A stretch of DNA of 18,548 bases from Ramicandelaber brevisporus (Eukaryota; Kickxellomycota; Ramicandelaberales; Ramicandelaberaceae): assembly GCA_025201865.1 (NCBI GenBank), contig MU603037.1, positions 6,065-24,612 on the forward strand, given 5' to 3'. This document shows positions 1 through 9,682 of the stretch, piece after piece. The notes below the pieces were generated by a model. It did no database searches, was not told the DNA's origin, and saw only the letters and a program-made list of their open reading frames with translations. The translations under genes were made by a program, and so were the position numbers. Position 1 is the stretch's first letter; every line of letters begins with the position of its first letter.

Positions 1-1842
1 CATGGCATTCGCAACTTGCTGTGCACTAAAATCTGTGGCATCCGCCAAGGCATCGCTGTCAAATCGGAGATCCAGAGTGAGCGGATCGTAGTCGCGCAAC
101 AGCACGGTGCCATATGATGTTCCATGAACATTCAGCGCAAGTGGACAGGCCTCCATGTATTCAACTGTGAGACTGTGCACCAGTGCAATGTACATCCGCT
201 GCGAGCCCAGCTCAGCAATGTCGATGCCAGAAGCATTGTCCAGCAGACAGAGCAGCTGCCGCACATATGAGCCCAGCTTGAGTGCTGCTCTGACGAACGC
301 AGCGGAGAGCCGGTTTCTGTCCAATGTCGCCTCAACAATCAGTGGCTGGCCCGGCAGCTTGCTGAACTTGCCAAGACACTCGCCAAAGAGCTCGGATGCC
401 ACCCACGATTCAAATTTGCTTTCGTTCAAGCTGCCATCTTCCAAATCAGATTCTGAGAGTGCATGCGATTCCTGTGCTGTGCCAATCCCAGTCAACAGCT
501 TGCCCTCAAGAGCGTACCGGGTGTCTGAGTTCAGTCCAGGATGGAGCATGTGCAAATACTCCTTGAGAATCTCTTCCAGCTCAGTACCATATCGATCCAT
601 GATCTCAATCATTGGCAAATCCGATGCATACTTTGATATATAGTCAGGTTCACTCAGCACTCTGCCAAAATACTCTGCTGCATCAACAGCGCCTTCGAGA
701 ATCTCCTGTGAAATGCGTTCCAAGTCGTACAGCAGCGAGAGTCCCTTGAACTTGACCACGCATCTAGCAATGGCCTCTGAAAATGCATGCAGAGCCTTGT
801 CAACCAGCCGCTTCAGAGGCGGAGTAGTCTTGGGCACACGTTGAAGAAGGGATATCAGCAGCTGTGCAGCAGAACTGATGTCGATACCAGTGGAACCAGG
901 CCCAGCCGTGTTATCAATGATATTGCTGTTGATATCGCTGCGAGTGTCATCCTTGTTGTGCTTGGCGCTGTGTTTGGTGTCCATCTTGCTGCGTTTGGCG
1001 CTGCGCTTGATGCCAATCTTGTTGCGCTTGGCGTTGCGTTTGATGCTTCGCTTGGTGTTAATAGTGCTGCGCTTAGTGCTGCGTCTGAAGCTTCGCTTCG
1101 TGTTAGTCTTGCTGCGCTTGATGCTGCTGTTGAGGGCATAAGCCCATAATGCACATGCAGCCTTCGAGCACTCGTCTTTAGTTGCGCTGCCACATGCCTT
1201 ACCCACCACATCAAATAAGATTGCCCATTTACTCTTCCCAGTGTCACTAATAAGCTGTGAGATGTCAATGTTCGGCGGCTGCATTGTGCGGAACCCACCA
1301 AGTTTGAGTGCGACATCAATCACTCCCACACGCCAAATTGCAGTGTTACAGCCAACCGGCATCGGATACTGCGACGGATTCATAAACAACTGCAGATAGT
1401 TGCTCTGTAGAATACTGGACATGGCGCTCTCGAGCTGGGTGCGATCCACGTCGCTGGTGAGGAGACTGGCCAGCACAACCAACCCTTGGCCACTGATAGC
1501 ATGCTCGATCAACACCTCCGCAGCCAGCACCAGCCAGCTACGCACCTCGGCAGCATTAGCGTCACCAAGCTCGGCTGGCACCTCAAAAGCTTCATCACCA
1601 ACAATCTCGAGCGCACGCTTGTAGAGACATGGCAGCTGTTTGAGCGCAGCATGTGCATTGACCGCAGCTGCGATCACATCGAATCGCGCGGCTTCAGAGA
1701 ACGTGCTTGTGCTGCGCAGCCGTGGAAGACCGTCGCTGGAAGCTACGCGTCTACTGAGGTAGTCGTGGACTATCTTTGCTGCTGTCGCAGCTGTAGCTGC
1801 TGCTGTCGCAAGTGATTGCTTGTTGGCGTTAATCTGTGGCAT
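1..1842 (-). CDS. Unknown large protein with internal basic KRS repeat (C-terminus beyond window)
   Basis: The minus-strand frame is open from an ATG at 1842-1840 to the left edge with no stop, giving at least 614 residues. A stop in the same frame at 1881-1879 closes it upstream. No other minus-strand ATG occurs between 1843 and 2141, so this is probably the first start codon. The protein opens with an Ala/Thr-rich stretch (residues about 12-25), followed by mainly helical-looking sequence. Residues about 240-306 form a very basic degenerate repeat built on Lys-Arg-Ser (for example TKRSTINTKRSIKR). After it, helical-looking sequence resumes, with an acidic Ser/Glu/Asp segment near residues 474-486. 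I recognise no domain, signal peptide or clear membrane segment. It is divergently arranged with the next gene. The basic block could be a nuclear or nucleic-acid contact region, which is inference only. That it is coding is fairly sure; its function is unknown. Confidence 0.85.
   Translation of the reverse strand, partial: MPQINANKQSLATAAATAATAAKIVHDYLSRRVASSDGLPRLRSTSTFSEAARFDVIAAAVNAHAALKQLPCLYKRALEIVGDEAFEVPAELGDANAAEVRSWLVLAAEVLIEHAISGQGLVVLASLLTSDVDRTQLESAMSSILQSNYLQLFMNPSQYPMPVGCNTAIWRVGVIDVALKLGGFRTMQPPNIDISQLISDTGKSKWAILFDVVGKACGSATKDECSKAACALWAYALNSSIKRSKTNTKRSFRRSTKRSTINTKRSIKRNAKRNKIGIKRSAKRSKMDTKHSAKHNKDDTRSDINSNIIDNTAGPGSTGIDISSAAQLLISLLQRVPKTTPPLKRLVDKALHAFSEAIARCVVKFKGLSLLYDLERISQEILEGAVDAAEYFGRVLSEPDYISKYASDLPMIEIMDRYGTELEEILKEYLHMLHPGLNSDTRYALEGKLLTGIGTAQESHALSESDLEDGSLNESKFESWVASELFGECLGKFSKLPGQPLIVEATLDRNRLSAAFVRAALKLGSYVRQLLCLLDNASGIDIAELGSQRMYIALVHSLTVEYMEACPLALNVHGTSYGTVLLRDYDPLTLDLRFDSDALADATDFSAQQVANAM
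925..1125 (-). repeat. Degenerate in-frame repeat encoding Lys-Arg-Ser units
   Basis: On the plus strand, short units such as gctgcgctt and gcttcgctt recur at irregular spacing. On the coding (minus) strand they encode AAG-CGC-AGC type codons (Lys-Arg-Ser) separated by 1-5 variable residues. Units of about 7-8 residues can be made out (KRSKTNT, KRSFRRST, KRSTINT, then KRSIKRNA). Copies toward the C-terminal end decay to KHS and KHN. It lies wholly inside the unknown gene and keeps the frame. Confidence 0.75.
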
Positions 1843-2753
1843 GCGCTGCTGAGCTGCAAAACAGAAGACTCTGCTCGTCTAGTTGACGCTCTGTACCTTG
1901 GATAACAGGATTTGAATGTGTCTACGAGATGTTTGTTTGGGCTCGGGAGCGGCGAGGTCACGTCTGGTAGTGAGTGACCAACCGGCTCGCTGGTCTAAAG
2001 GAAAGACTGGTGTGACTTGGACTGTGAGATTTTTTGCACTGTGAGACCCAAGTCGATTATAATAGTAACAATGGCAATAGTGGCAGCGCCAACACCGAGG
2101 CTAGCTGAACAAAGAGAAATCTGTGATAGTGGTGGTGAGTGTGCATCTGGCACAGCTTAATCCAAACAATGCGAATAGTGCAGACAATGCGAACAAGCCT
2201 TGGTGATCTGTCCTGATACGCGATGTATGGTATTGACTGCTGCCTATTCCAGCAACAGTTCATGTAGCTCTGGAGTAGTATTCTTTGTCGAAGCACGCGA
2301 TGTAGTAGCATCGCGGCACTAACACACTCACCGTGGCACTCTTTTTTCATTGTGCTGCTCAGCCAATAGGTTTTGTGTCTTCAGGCTATGATCTAGTGCC
2401 ACCCTTATCTATTTTCTTTTTTGGAGTGTTTTTCTTCAGGAGGTGAGCAAGTATTGTGTGCGGCGCATGGGAAATCAACGAGAGAGCTTATTGTAAACTG
2501 CCAACTTGTCATTTCAGCCGGCCGCTTTTATTCTGCACTTGCTTCGCTCTGTCTCAACCCTGATTGAACAAAGAGCTCTTTGTGCGTCAACCTGTTTGCT
2601 AGTGTACTGCATCATCTGTATCCATCCACAATCGATACTTACATATCGCTTCGTCTTTTCAGCCAGCACATACGCATATACGCACACTTTGCACATTTAC
2701 AGACCAGCACAGCTATCTCGTACAGCATCAGCTCTCTTCCGTGTTGTTTCTCC
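1843..2753. other. Divergent intergenic region between two orphan genes
   Basis: This 911-bp spacer holds both promoters. The first 300 bases next to the minus-strand gene contain no minus-strand ATG. The last 285 bases before the plus-strand gene (2469-2753) contain no plus-strand ATG, which fits two 5' leaders. A CCAAT box on the plus strand lies at 2363-2367. GTGAGC at 2444 is a possible splice donor, with pyrimidine-rich acceptors ending TTTCAG near 2517 and 2662, so a leader intron is possible but unproven. Short open frames here have no convincing protein character, and I see no tRNA or other RNA gene. Confidence 0.6.
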
Positions 2754-5033
2754 ATGTCCAAACGGTCGGCTGCTTCAATCAATAAGGCAGCTCCACCTGT
2801 TGCTTCAGCGACTGTCAATATACAGACCAGTGTAACCACAGCTAGCTCCCGCGGTCGTGCCACTCATGCCGGTCGTGTGGACAGTGGTGGCATGGCCAGC
2901 AATGCCATTGATACCGGTACCACCTCTATGCAGCAAAGCTTCAGCTCGCCTCAGCCTCCTCAGTTCAGCTCGATTGCTGATAGTGTCAAACTTCGGCAGC
3001 GCGGAGATCCTTCACAGTCCCGTGCCGATAACGATTTTATTAGTCGTGGATTAGCGAAGGCATCCCTTAACGAGCAAGCAGAAGACGTATCAACAGCTCA
3101 ACAGCCGCAGCCTCAGCCTCAGCCTCAGCCACAGCTAGAAGGCAGTGAATTGGAGAAAAGAATTTACATGAGAGTGCTGGCAATGAATAAGCGCCACAGT
3201 GGAGATCCGGGACTGAGCAAGTTCAATGGCTCGTTCGATCAGGACGCTCTCTTCAAGGAACATTCAGAAAGAGTTCGTCAGCAAGTTAGTGGGCATGCCA
3301 TCCTTGGAAGTATTTGTGAAATGTATGTGGAGATTTACGATTCTACTTATGCCAGTTGGTGCCTGGATGAGATTGGCTTGGGCGATCTCGGAGAAGATGA
3401 AGTCAAGCGCATTTTGGTGCTTGGCTTGGTGTCGTTGCAATCGAATGCTATTCGTCTTCAGAGCCTGGCAATTAGCCTCGAAGCTGCTCGGATATTGTGT
3501 TCAAATGATTTTGAACAGCAGCCAGAATTCGCGACAGCCATACGCCTCCTGTTGGGCGACAGCCACGCCAACCTTGCCTTTAAAGGGCCAACTGGCTTGC
3601 CACCAGGCGCGACAAGACTGAATTGGCTGCTTTGTTTGTTTGATGATGCGTTGAATTTGGGTGGTATTCATGATGTAGACAAGTTGAAGGTGGAGATCCC
3701 GGAGGCAGAGCTCACCACTGCGGAGCTTGTTGCTTTGCTGCATTCCGATTTGTTGTGTAGCAATCCAGCTGAGCGAATGAGAAGCATTGAGGTAATCAAG
3801 ACTGGGCTCGAAGGTAACTGCATTGGTCCAGACACAGATACACCAGCCATCCCGATATATGACGTCAACAACATTATGAAGAATCTGTTGAGACGGAGAC
3901 CCAAAGGATTGACCGCATTCAAAAAGCTAGCCACAGTTACCACGAGTACATTTTTCACACATTTGGCAGCAGAGCTCCGTACAAAAAAGAATGGGCAATT
4001 TGCTGGCAAAGATGAGGCCGAAGTGGCTAATATGATCAGACATCAGGTGAGTGGAGATGACTATTATTATTTGACTGAGCAAATTAATGAAGTATTTGAG
4101 TCGATGTCCTTGGATGATTTGGACTATGATGTAGACGTGATTGTGACTTCAATTATGGAGAATGTTGGTTCTCGCTTGGTCAGTAAGCTCTCTACTGGTA
4201 ATCCTCTAATGCTCACAGGTGCAGCCGCTGGAATTGATCAAATAATTCATGATTCAATGCGCCATGCAGTTAATGAAGCTGTTGCCACTTGCCGGCATAC
4301 AACTGAGCAGGAAAATGAGCACTTCTTCCGTTACAACTATTTTGGGCCGATTTTTGACGTGGATGAGAGGGTATATGGTAACAGTGTTTCGATTAGCTAC
4401 AAGCAAAGACTCGATCTCGCTGTCGCCGTCTCTCGTGCAGGATATATTCGGCCAAGCTTTTACATTAAGGTTGAATATATGGCATGGCCAAACAACTATC
4501 TGGAGTCTACGGGCATTGATACTGATCTGGGTGTACCAGTTTTAATTGGCGGATTCAAGAAGACACGCAGCGAGCTATACATCGATGAGCAGAATTTGGT
4601 GGAGCTTGCGGGACTTGAGGGTGCCAAGCTGGTACTGCTGTGCGTGCCAAAGGATGCGACTGACTTCTCAGAGGCCGAAGCGCTGCGCTGGCACACCGTC
4701 CTTGCAGATGGGGAGCCGGCATTGCACTATGGTGAGAGTCGCCTCCGGCTCATAAAGCTGGACGGGAATCTCGCGGGCTGTATGGTGTATCGCGAGTATG
4801 ATACTCGCACAGTTCAGTTGGACGTCACTGCCGCTACTCCAAGTGACCAGATTGAGGTGACTCCCAAGCTTTTCGACGGCATCATTGAGCATCTCACAGT
4901 TCTCCATGGTTCCGTTGCACCTGCATCTCGCAGTATTGAGCGGATGGCTCGAGAAGCTCAGGCGGCAAACTTTGAAGCCAATAAATCTGCCTTCATCTCC
5001 ACGAATACTGCGAGATTCGTCTTTGTTAAGTAG
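2754..5033 (+). CDS. Orphan 759-residue protein, function unknown
   Basis: The frame runs from ATG at 2754 to TAG at 5031-5033. I chose this start because it is the first ATG after 2469 and because the frame upstream, which lacks ATG, reads like a leader. Residues 1 to about 130 look disordered, rich in Ser, Ala, Thr and Gln, and end in a Pro-Gln repeat (residues about 117-127). From about residue 133 the composition changes to that of a folded, mostly helical protein, with a more mixed region near the C-terminus (residues about 525-720) containing aromatic-rich stretches such as HFFRYNYFGPIF. There is no signal peptide, clear membrane span, zinc motif or nucleotide-binding loop that I can see, and I do not recognise the family. 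It has one exon. Codon use is ordinary, suggesting modest expression. Confidence 0.92.
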   Translation: MSKRSAASINKAAPPVASATVNIQTSVTTASSRGRATHAGRVDSGGMASNAIDTGTTSMQQSFSSPQPPQFSSIADSVKLRQRGDPSQSRADNDFISRGLAKASLNEQAEDVSTAQQPQPQPQPQPQLEGSELEKRIYMRVLAMNKRHSGDPGLSKFNGSFDQDALFKEHSERVRQQVSGHAILGSICEMYVEIYDSTYASWCLDEIGLGDLGEDEVKRILVLGLVSLQSNAIRLQSLAISLEAARILCSNDFEQQPEFATAIRLLLGDSHANLAFKGPTGLPPGATRLNWLLCLFDDALNLGGIHDVDKLKVEIPEAELTTAELVALLHSDLLCSNPAERMRSIEVIKTGLEGNCIGPDTDTPAIPIYDVNNIMKNLLRRRPKGLTAFKKLATVTTSTFFTHLAAELRTKKNGQFAGKDEAEVANMIRHQVSGDDYYYLTEQINEVFESMSLDDLDYDVDVIVTSIMENVGSRLVSKLSTGNPLMLTGAAAGIDQIIHDSMRHAVNEAVATCRHTTEQENEHFFRYNYFGPIFDVDERVYGNSVSISYKQRLDLAVAVSRAGYIRPSFYIKVEYMAWPNNYLESTGIDTDLGVPVLIGGFKKTRSELYIDEQNLVELAGLEGAKLVLLCVPKDATDFSEAEALRWHTVLADGEPALHYGESRLRLIKLDGNLAGCMVYREYDTRTVQLDVTAATPSDQIEVTPKLFDGIIEHLTVLHGSVAPASRSIERMAREAQAANFEANKSAFISTNTARFVFVK

Positions 5034-5091
5034 ACGGCCGAGGATTCCAAAAAACAGTAGCCCAGTTTTCATTTTACTATATTTTTTTTTT

Positions 5092-5148
5092 GGGAGACAG
5101 CTATTACACGCGGATTGCGTGTAATAAGTTGTACATTAACTGTCTCCC
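5092..5148 (+). repeat. Nested inverted repeat (two 9-bp stems) in 3' UTR
   Basis: The outer arms GGGAGACAG (5092-5100) and CTGTCTCCC (5140-5148) are perfectly complementary. Inside them, ATTACACGC (5103-5111) and GCGTGTAAT (5117-5125) form a second perfect 9-bp stem with a 5-base loop. The two stems are separated by 2 bases on one side and 14 on the other. T-runs flank both sides (about 5082-5091 and 5149-5166). It begins 58 bases after the stop codon of the orphan gene. Confidence 0.8.
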
Positions 5149-5335
5149 TTTTTTTTTTTTTTTTTTACAAAATATCAAACATCAAATCCTTTAAGGCCAT
5201 CAAAGTTGTGTTTTCTGATTTGTACATTGTGATACCACGGTTGTTGCATGATTACTGCATTATAATAGTAATGCTACTCCTACTATTTGAAAATGAATGA
5301 AGTGTTTGACAAAGAGAGCATTTTAAAAAAAAACT

Positions 5336-5341
5336 AATAAA
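5336..5341 (+). terminator. Polyadenylation signal AATAAA for the 759-residue orphan
   Basis: A perfect AATAAA lies about 300 bases after the stop at 5033, in A/T-rich sequence. It is the first good plus-strand candidate after the stop and would give a 3' UTR of about 330 bases containing the nested inverted repeat. Confidence 0.5.
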
Positions 5342-5438
5342 AAGGGTAATGAGAGTATAATAAGCAAATGAGATACGCAGAAGCTTACGTTTAGCTTTTA
5401 TATGTTATTGGTATTATCTTAGAGTGAAAAAGATGTAA

Positions 5439-5461
5439 AGAGAGAGAGAGAGAGAGAGAGG
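5439..5461. repeat. GA dinucleotide microsatellite
   Basis: An uninterrupted AG run of about 11 units in the A/G-rich spacer. A second run of about 9 units lies at 5809-5826. Confidence 0.9.
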
Positions 5462-5808
5462 AAGGGTCACATGTGCAAATGTAAATTAAAATGTTAAAGT
5501 AAAGCAAAATATTGTGGAATAAGTTAGATAACTGAACAATGGACAGATGGCAGTAAAGAATCCCTGGTGTTGCTTTGTATCATATTGGAGGGAATCTTCA
5601 TTCAAAGTAGCCAATTTATATAGATGGAGATGGTTGAGGAAAAACAATTGTACTTTAGCTGGAGATATGTGGGTGAATAGGATCATAAACAAGCGATATA
5701 ATGATAATAAAAACTCGAGAGAAAAGAAGGAAAACACAAGTAAAGAGTGAGTAAGAAAAATGATATTATGTAAAAGATGGTAGGCAAAAGGGTGGATTGC
5801 GCCAATGA

Positions 5809-5826
5809 AGAGAGAGAGAGAGAGAG
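5809..5826. repeat. GA dinucleotide microsatellite
   Basis: An uninterrupted AG run of about 9 units in the likely 3' UTR or downstream flank of the Pumilio gene. Confidence 0.85.
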
Positions 5827-6136
5827 AAAAGGGGAGAGAAGGGCTGGAGTGTTGTATTTAGAGGTATAGGAACATGAGTACACAAAGGAAACAAAGTAGA
5901 TGGAGAGTATCTGGTAGCAAATGGAAATAAAGTAAGACGAGTGAAAAAAGAGAAAAATGAACAATTGGCAGTAATAAAAAAGGATGGAATGGGGCGGGAG
6001 CGGTGTAAGATATATTTTTGGATATAAGATGAGTGAGGGGACAAGAAGACAAGGGCAACGCTTTAGTGTAAACGCGGAGCGTAGTAAAAAAAAAAGATAG
6101 AAAATAAGAGGAACGAAAAGTAAGAGGGGGACTCAG

Positions 6137-9100
6137 CTAATAATGCTGACGAGGGATGAACTGGAGGGCAGTTGGGTCGAGTTTGACGGCTGGAAGGCCG
6201 CCATGATCAGACGAGTTGGATGATGAAAGCGATGAAGCTGAGGCGGTGGACAGTGGGCGAGGGGTAGCGGTGCCATCACCAGTTGGGGTGTGAAGATGTC
6301 CATTGCTGCCACCACCACCTCCAGACTGCTTACGATCAGCCAACAATCTCTCCACTTTGATAATGAGATGCTTGCCATAGGTGTATTTACGCAGAGCGGA
6401 TAGATGCGGAGCAATGCGATCAACCAGCATTTCGCGCTGCTGTGGCGTAACAACATCAAGCAGCTTCTGAACAACATAATTGGCATATTGATCCTTCATC
6501 ATGATGGTCAATGGAACATAGTTGGTGTTGCTGCTGGCAATGACTGGCTCAGAAGATGCTCCAGTGGTTGGTGAGCCTTCAGCTGCACGCGGCTGTGGAG
6601 TGGTGACTTCAACAACAATGCGGCTGCGGTCATCTGTAGAGCAATAGGTGATGCATTTCTCAATGACATTACTAGCAAACTTATGGCGAGACAGGTTCAA
6701 GATGTTGCCAACAAGACGAGACACGACATAGTCACGATCGCCTGGATCACCACGCTCAATGATGTGCTGGATGACGTAATTGCCATACTGATCATTAACA
6801 AGCGATCCAATGTAGGTGGTCAATTCTTCAAACAAGCCCCGAGTACGTTCTTTAGCATAGTGTTCAAAGATGCGCTGAATGACACGGCAGCCAAACATGT
6901 GGGTAGCCAGCTGCAGAATCTGACCACTGAATGAGTTGATGATGAACTGAGTGTGTTCGGCTGGGACACGCTCAATAGCCTTCTGAATAACATGATTGCC
7001 ATTCTGGTCACGAACACATTTGAGGACATGCCCTTCAAGCTCACGCACAATGGCCACCTGCTGATCGACAAGAACGTACTCAAGAGCCTTTTGCACAACA
7101 CGACAGCCGTACATTTGCATCGAGAGCTTAACCACGTGGCCCTGCATTTGCTGAGCCAAAATGCGCTTTTGAATCTGATTTCCATGTTCAAAGAACTTCT
7201 GAATAACATAATTGCCAAATACATCGATCATCAATTGGAATGCATTGGGCAGTATTTCATCAAAGACACACTGTTTCTCCTCAAGCGATGCATTTTCAAG
7301 AGCTGACTGAAGAAACCGCGATCCATACTGATCTCCACTAAACTCAACTACATGTCCAATAATGTCACGTAACTCAAATGTACGAGTCTTGTTTGTACGG
7401 AACTCTTCCAGTATGGCGCTGCGGAGACCATGGCTGTTATCAGACACATTCGGCGAACTGACGGCATTTGAGGCGACAGTCGAAGCAGTAGAAGGCATCG
7501 AGTAAGGAGTACCACTGACAGAGTGAGACATTACAGGCACAGGAGGAGTAACACTTCCTATGTGGCCGCCTTGACCGCGAACATGGTGGTAAACCTGGCC
7601 AGAGTTTGGTGCATATCGACGACCACGATTAGCGCCTCCGCTGCCTCCGCTGCCTGGATGGCTACCAACAGGAGTGGTTGAGCCGCTTCCATAGTGGATG
7701 GGCTGGACAGGATGCTGCGGTGAATAGTGCTGAGAGACGCTAGCATTGCCAGCATTTGTGGTGTACATTGGCGACCCAACAGGTGTCTGCACCGGAGGAG
7801 ATGCTCCGTGGCCTTGACTCTGGCTGAGCATCTGTGAGACAAGCATCATATAATCAGAGCCTGGAGCTGAATTGGGAGCAAGCAGTGCGGCGGCGGCCAT
7901 AGCAGCAGCAGCGGCAGCCTGATTCTGATTCTGGTTATGACTCTGTTGATGCTGGAAACGCTGGCTGGCTGAGATGGCAGCAGCAACGCCAGCAGCATTG
8001 GTGATCTGTGAATGAGGCTGGGTTTGAGTCTGCTGTGGAACTGGACGTGGAATTGCAGCGCTTGCCTGAGACTGGATGTGACCAGCTGGACCTGGACTCG
8101 GGGTGAATCCACCAGCACGAGACTGGCCGCGAACATCAGCCATTGAGTTTGTGCGAAGAATGGTTGGACCGCTGGAGCCAAGAATGGTAGAAGGCGAACC
8201 AATCAGAGGATGAGCAGAATGGGGTTGGATATCGCCAAGGAGATCACGTCGGCCAGGTGTAGCTGGGATGGTTGCGCTTCCGGTTGGCCCGCCAGTTAGT
8301 GGACCACTTCCCAGCGGAGAGTCGAAGGAGGTGATTACACGATGAGGAATTGTGCTTGAGGCAGAACCAAACACTGTTGAAGCCTTGCCAATTGTAGGCT
8401 TTGGTTGTGGAATGTGGCTAATGCTATGATCCATAATAAATGAGCTGTTTGCACTGCTGGACTCTCCAATCAACGACCCAACTGTTGATGCTGATGAGGG
8501 AAATGCGCCGGCAATACCTGTGAAGCTACGATGCATGGCTGGGCCGGGAACACTGCCACCTGCTAGCGGCAATCTCTTTTGCTGGCCAACACCCAGTCCC
8601 AATGACCCGCTGATTGAAGCTCGTCCAAAGAAGTCAACTAAGTTTCTTGACTCGGCCATGTTGATGGATCCAGCCAAGTCAGAGCTACTGTTGGAAGGCA
8701 AGCCCAGTTCAACACTGCTCTCCATGCTTGTGTTTGAATTAACCAACGCCTCGTTGATTGGAGGAGTAGAGGATGGTCTGTTTGGCTGCTGAGATTCATC
8801 CAATCTGGCAGAGATGCTTCCAATAAAACTACTACCAGACTGGCTATAAGCTGACGGAGCACGAGTGATGGTAGCGATGGTGGTTGAGGGCTGAGATGGG
8901 ATGCGAGTTGAAGGGTGCTGAATTGTTCCCAAGGTGGTGGTTGAGTGCTGGAGTAGTGAACCCTCATCATCTGGAGAATTAACATCCTCAAGCAATGAGC
9001 TAACAAGTGAATCATATGCTCCAATCTCTGGTGATGATACATTATTAGTATTGCTAACCAGCTGATTTAGCAAGCTAGATGGACCAGTGAGCGCAGCCAG

Positions 9101-9682
9101 CGGCGCCACAATGCCTGGGTGGTGTTGATCTCTTATTTGCTGCTGCTGTTGCTGCTGCTGCTGTTGCTCTCTTTGATGCTGAAGTGCTTTGCGCTGTGGA
9201 GCTTGAGCCAATAAGTTAGTGGAAAGACGAGACGTGCGTTGGCCGTTAATCGAGTTGGTTAATATACTCAATGGGCTCATTGTTGTATCATTGCTGCTTC
9301 CTCCTCCAAACACTCCTCCACTGCTTAATGGCATGTCAAGTATACTTCCACTACTAGCTGACCCTGCCAAGTTGCTACTCTGGCCATCATCTACCGAAAA
9401 CAGTCTCGATTGCTGATGCTGCTGATGCTGAATGGGTACGTGCGAGACTCCGCCACTCGCAATGCTTCCAATGCTGCTTGCACCAAAGCTAGTCATCGGG
9501 TCCAGCCAAAGGTCGCCTGGGCTACTGTTAGCCGCCATTGCGATGGTTGCCGCTGTCGTCGTAGTTGTCGTTGCTGTCGTCATCATCATCATATTTGAAG
9601 TTGTAGAGGGCAGCATAGCCTGTTGCTGCTGCTGCTTTTGCTGGTGGTGGTGGTGGTGGTGTGAAGAGTACATCTGCTGCAT
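6137..9682 (-). CDS. PUM: Pumilio-family (PUF) sequence-specific RNA-binding protein
   Basis: This 1181-residue protein is expected to bind 3' UTRs of mRNAs and repress or destabilise them in the cytoplasm. Residues 1 to about 750 are disordered and Ser/Gln/Ala/Gly-rich, with a six-His run near residue 8 and a polyQ tract. The Pumilio homology domain spans about 753-1115 and has eight repeats. Their base-contact triads, in order, are S788-R789-Q792, NYQ, CRQ, NHQ, CRQ, NYQ, SNE and N1068-Y1069-Q1072, identical to the animal Pumilio code. The loop between repeats 7 and 8 is longer than in human PUM1. A Gly/Ser tail follows. The frame continues upstream to a stop at 9851-9853 but contains no earlier ATG, so ATG 9682-9680 is used; Met4 or an upstream spliced exon remains possible. 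The family call is very secure. Confidence 0.96.
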   Translation of the reverse strand: MQQMYSSHHHHHHQQKQQQQQAMLPSTTSNMMMMTTATTTTTTAATIAMAANSSPGDLWLDPMTSFGASSIGSIASGGVSHVPIQHQQHQQSRLFSVDDGQSSNLAGSASSGSILDMPLSSGGVFGGGSSNDTTMSPLSILTNSINGQRTSRLSTNLLAQAPQRKALQHQREQQQQQQQQQQIRDQHHPGIVAPLAALTGPSSLLNQLVSNTNNVSSPEIGAYDSLVSSLLEDVNSPDDEGSLLQHSTTTLGTIQHPSTRIPSQPSTTIATITRAPSAYSQSGSSFIGSISARLDESQQPNRPSSTPPINEALVNSNTSMESSVELGLPSNSSSDLAGSINMAESRNLVDFFGRASISGSLGLGVGQQKRLPLAGGSVPGPAMHRSFTGIAGAFPSSASTVGSLIGESSSANSSFIMDHSISHIPQPKPTIGKASTVFGSASSTIPHRVITSFDSPLGSGPLTGGPTGSATIPATPGRRDLLGDIQPHSAHPLIGSPSTILGSSGPTILRTNSMADVRGQSRAGGFTPSPGPAGHIQSQASAAIPRPVPQQTQTQPHSQITNAAGVAAAISASQRFQHQQSHNQNQNQAAAAAAMAAAALLAPNSAPGSDYMMLVSQMLSQSQGHGASPPVQTPVGSPMYTTNAGNASVSQHYSPQHPVQPIHYGSGSTTPVGSHPGSGGSGGANRGRRYAPNSGQVYHHVRGQGGHIGSVTPPVPVMSHSVSGTPYSMPSTASTVASNAVSSPNVSDNSHGLRSAILEEFRTNKTRTFELRDIIGHVVEFSGDQYGSRFLQSALENASLEEKQCVFDEILPNAFQLMIDVFGNYVIQKFFEHGNQIQKRILAQQMQGHVVKLSMQMYGCRVVQKALEYVLVDQQVAIVRELEGHVLKCVRDQNGNHVIQKAIERVPAEHTQFIINSFSGQILQLATHMFGCRVIQRIFEHYAKERTRGLFEELTTYIGSLVNDQYGNYVIQHIIERGDPGDRDYVVSRLVGNILNLSRHKFASNVIEKCITYCSTDDRSRIVVEVTTPQPRAAEGSPTTGASSEPVIASSNTNYVPLTIMMKDQYANYVVQKLLDVVTPQQREMLVDRIAPHLSALRKYTYGKHLIIKVERLLADRKQSGGGGGSNGHLHTPTGDGTATPRPLSTASASSLSSSNSSDHGGLPAVKLDPTALQFIPRQHY
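9138..9169 (-). repeat. CAG/CAA repeat encoding polyglutamine in the Pumilio N-terminus
   Basis: On the plus strand this reads as mixed CTG and TTG triplets. On the coding strand they are CAG and CAA, giving a run of about ten Gln within the disordered N-terminal region. Mixed codons suggest the tract is fairly stable. Confidence 0.85.

Larger units (their letters stand above)
5034..6136. other. Convergent spacer with 3' UTRs and A/G-rich DNA
   Basis: This 1.1-kb spacer lies between the stop codons of two convergent genes. The left part (to about 5360) is the likely 3' UTR of the plus-strand orphan, with a nested inverted repeat and an AATAAA. From about 5400 to 6125 the plus strand is strongly rich in A and G, including two GA microsatellites. 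It therefore reads as pyrimidine-rich 3' UTR for the minus-strand Pumilio gene. No minus-strand AATAAA is evident near the Pumilio stop. Short open frames here are low-complexity and I do not regard them as genes. Confidence 0.65.

Noticed and set aside
155-643. Plus-strand frame of 162 residues near the left edge
   Set aside because: The minus-strand frame is open through the whole of 1-1842 and reads as a coherent protein, so this is its shadow.
1843-2753. tRNA or CRISPR-like elements in the spacers
   Set aside because: I found no paired arms with a T-loop motif and no spaced direct repeats; the repeats present are simple microsatellites.
5547-5964. Short frames on both strands in the A/G-rich spacer
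   Set aside because: They consist of Lys/Glu/Arg or Phe/Ser/Leu-rich low-complexity sequence that follows directly from the purine bias.
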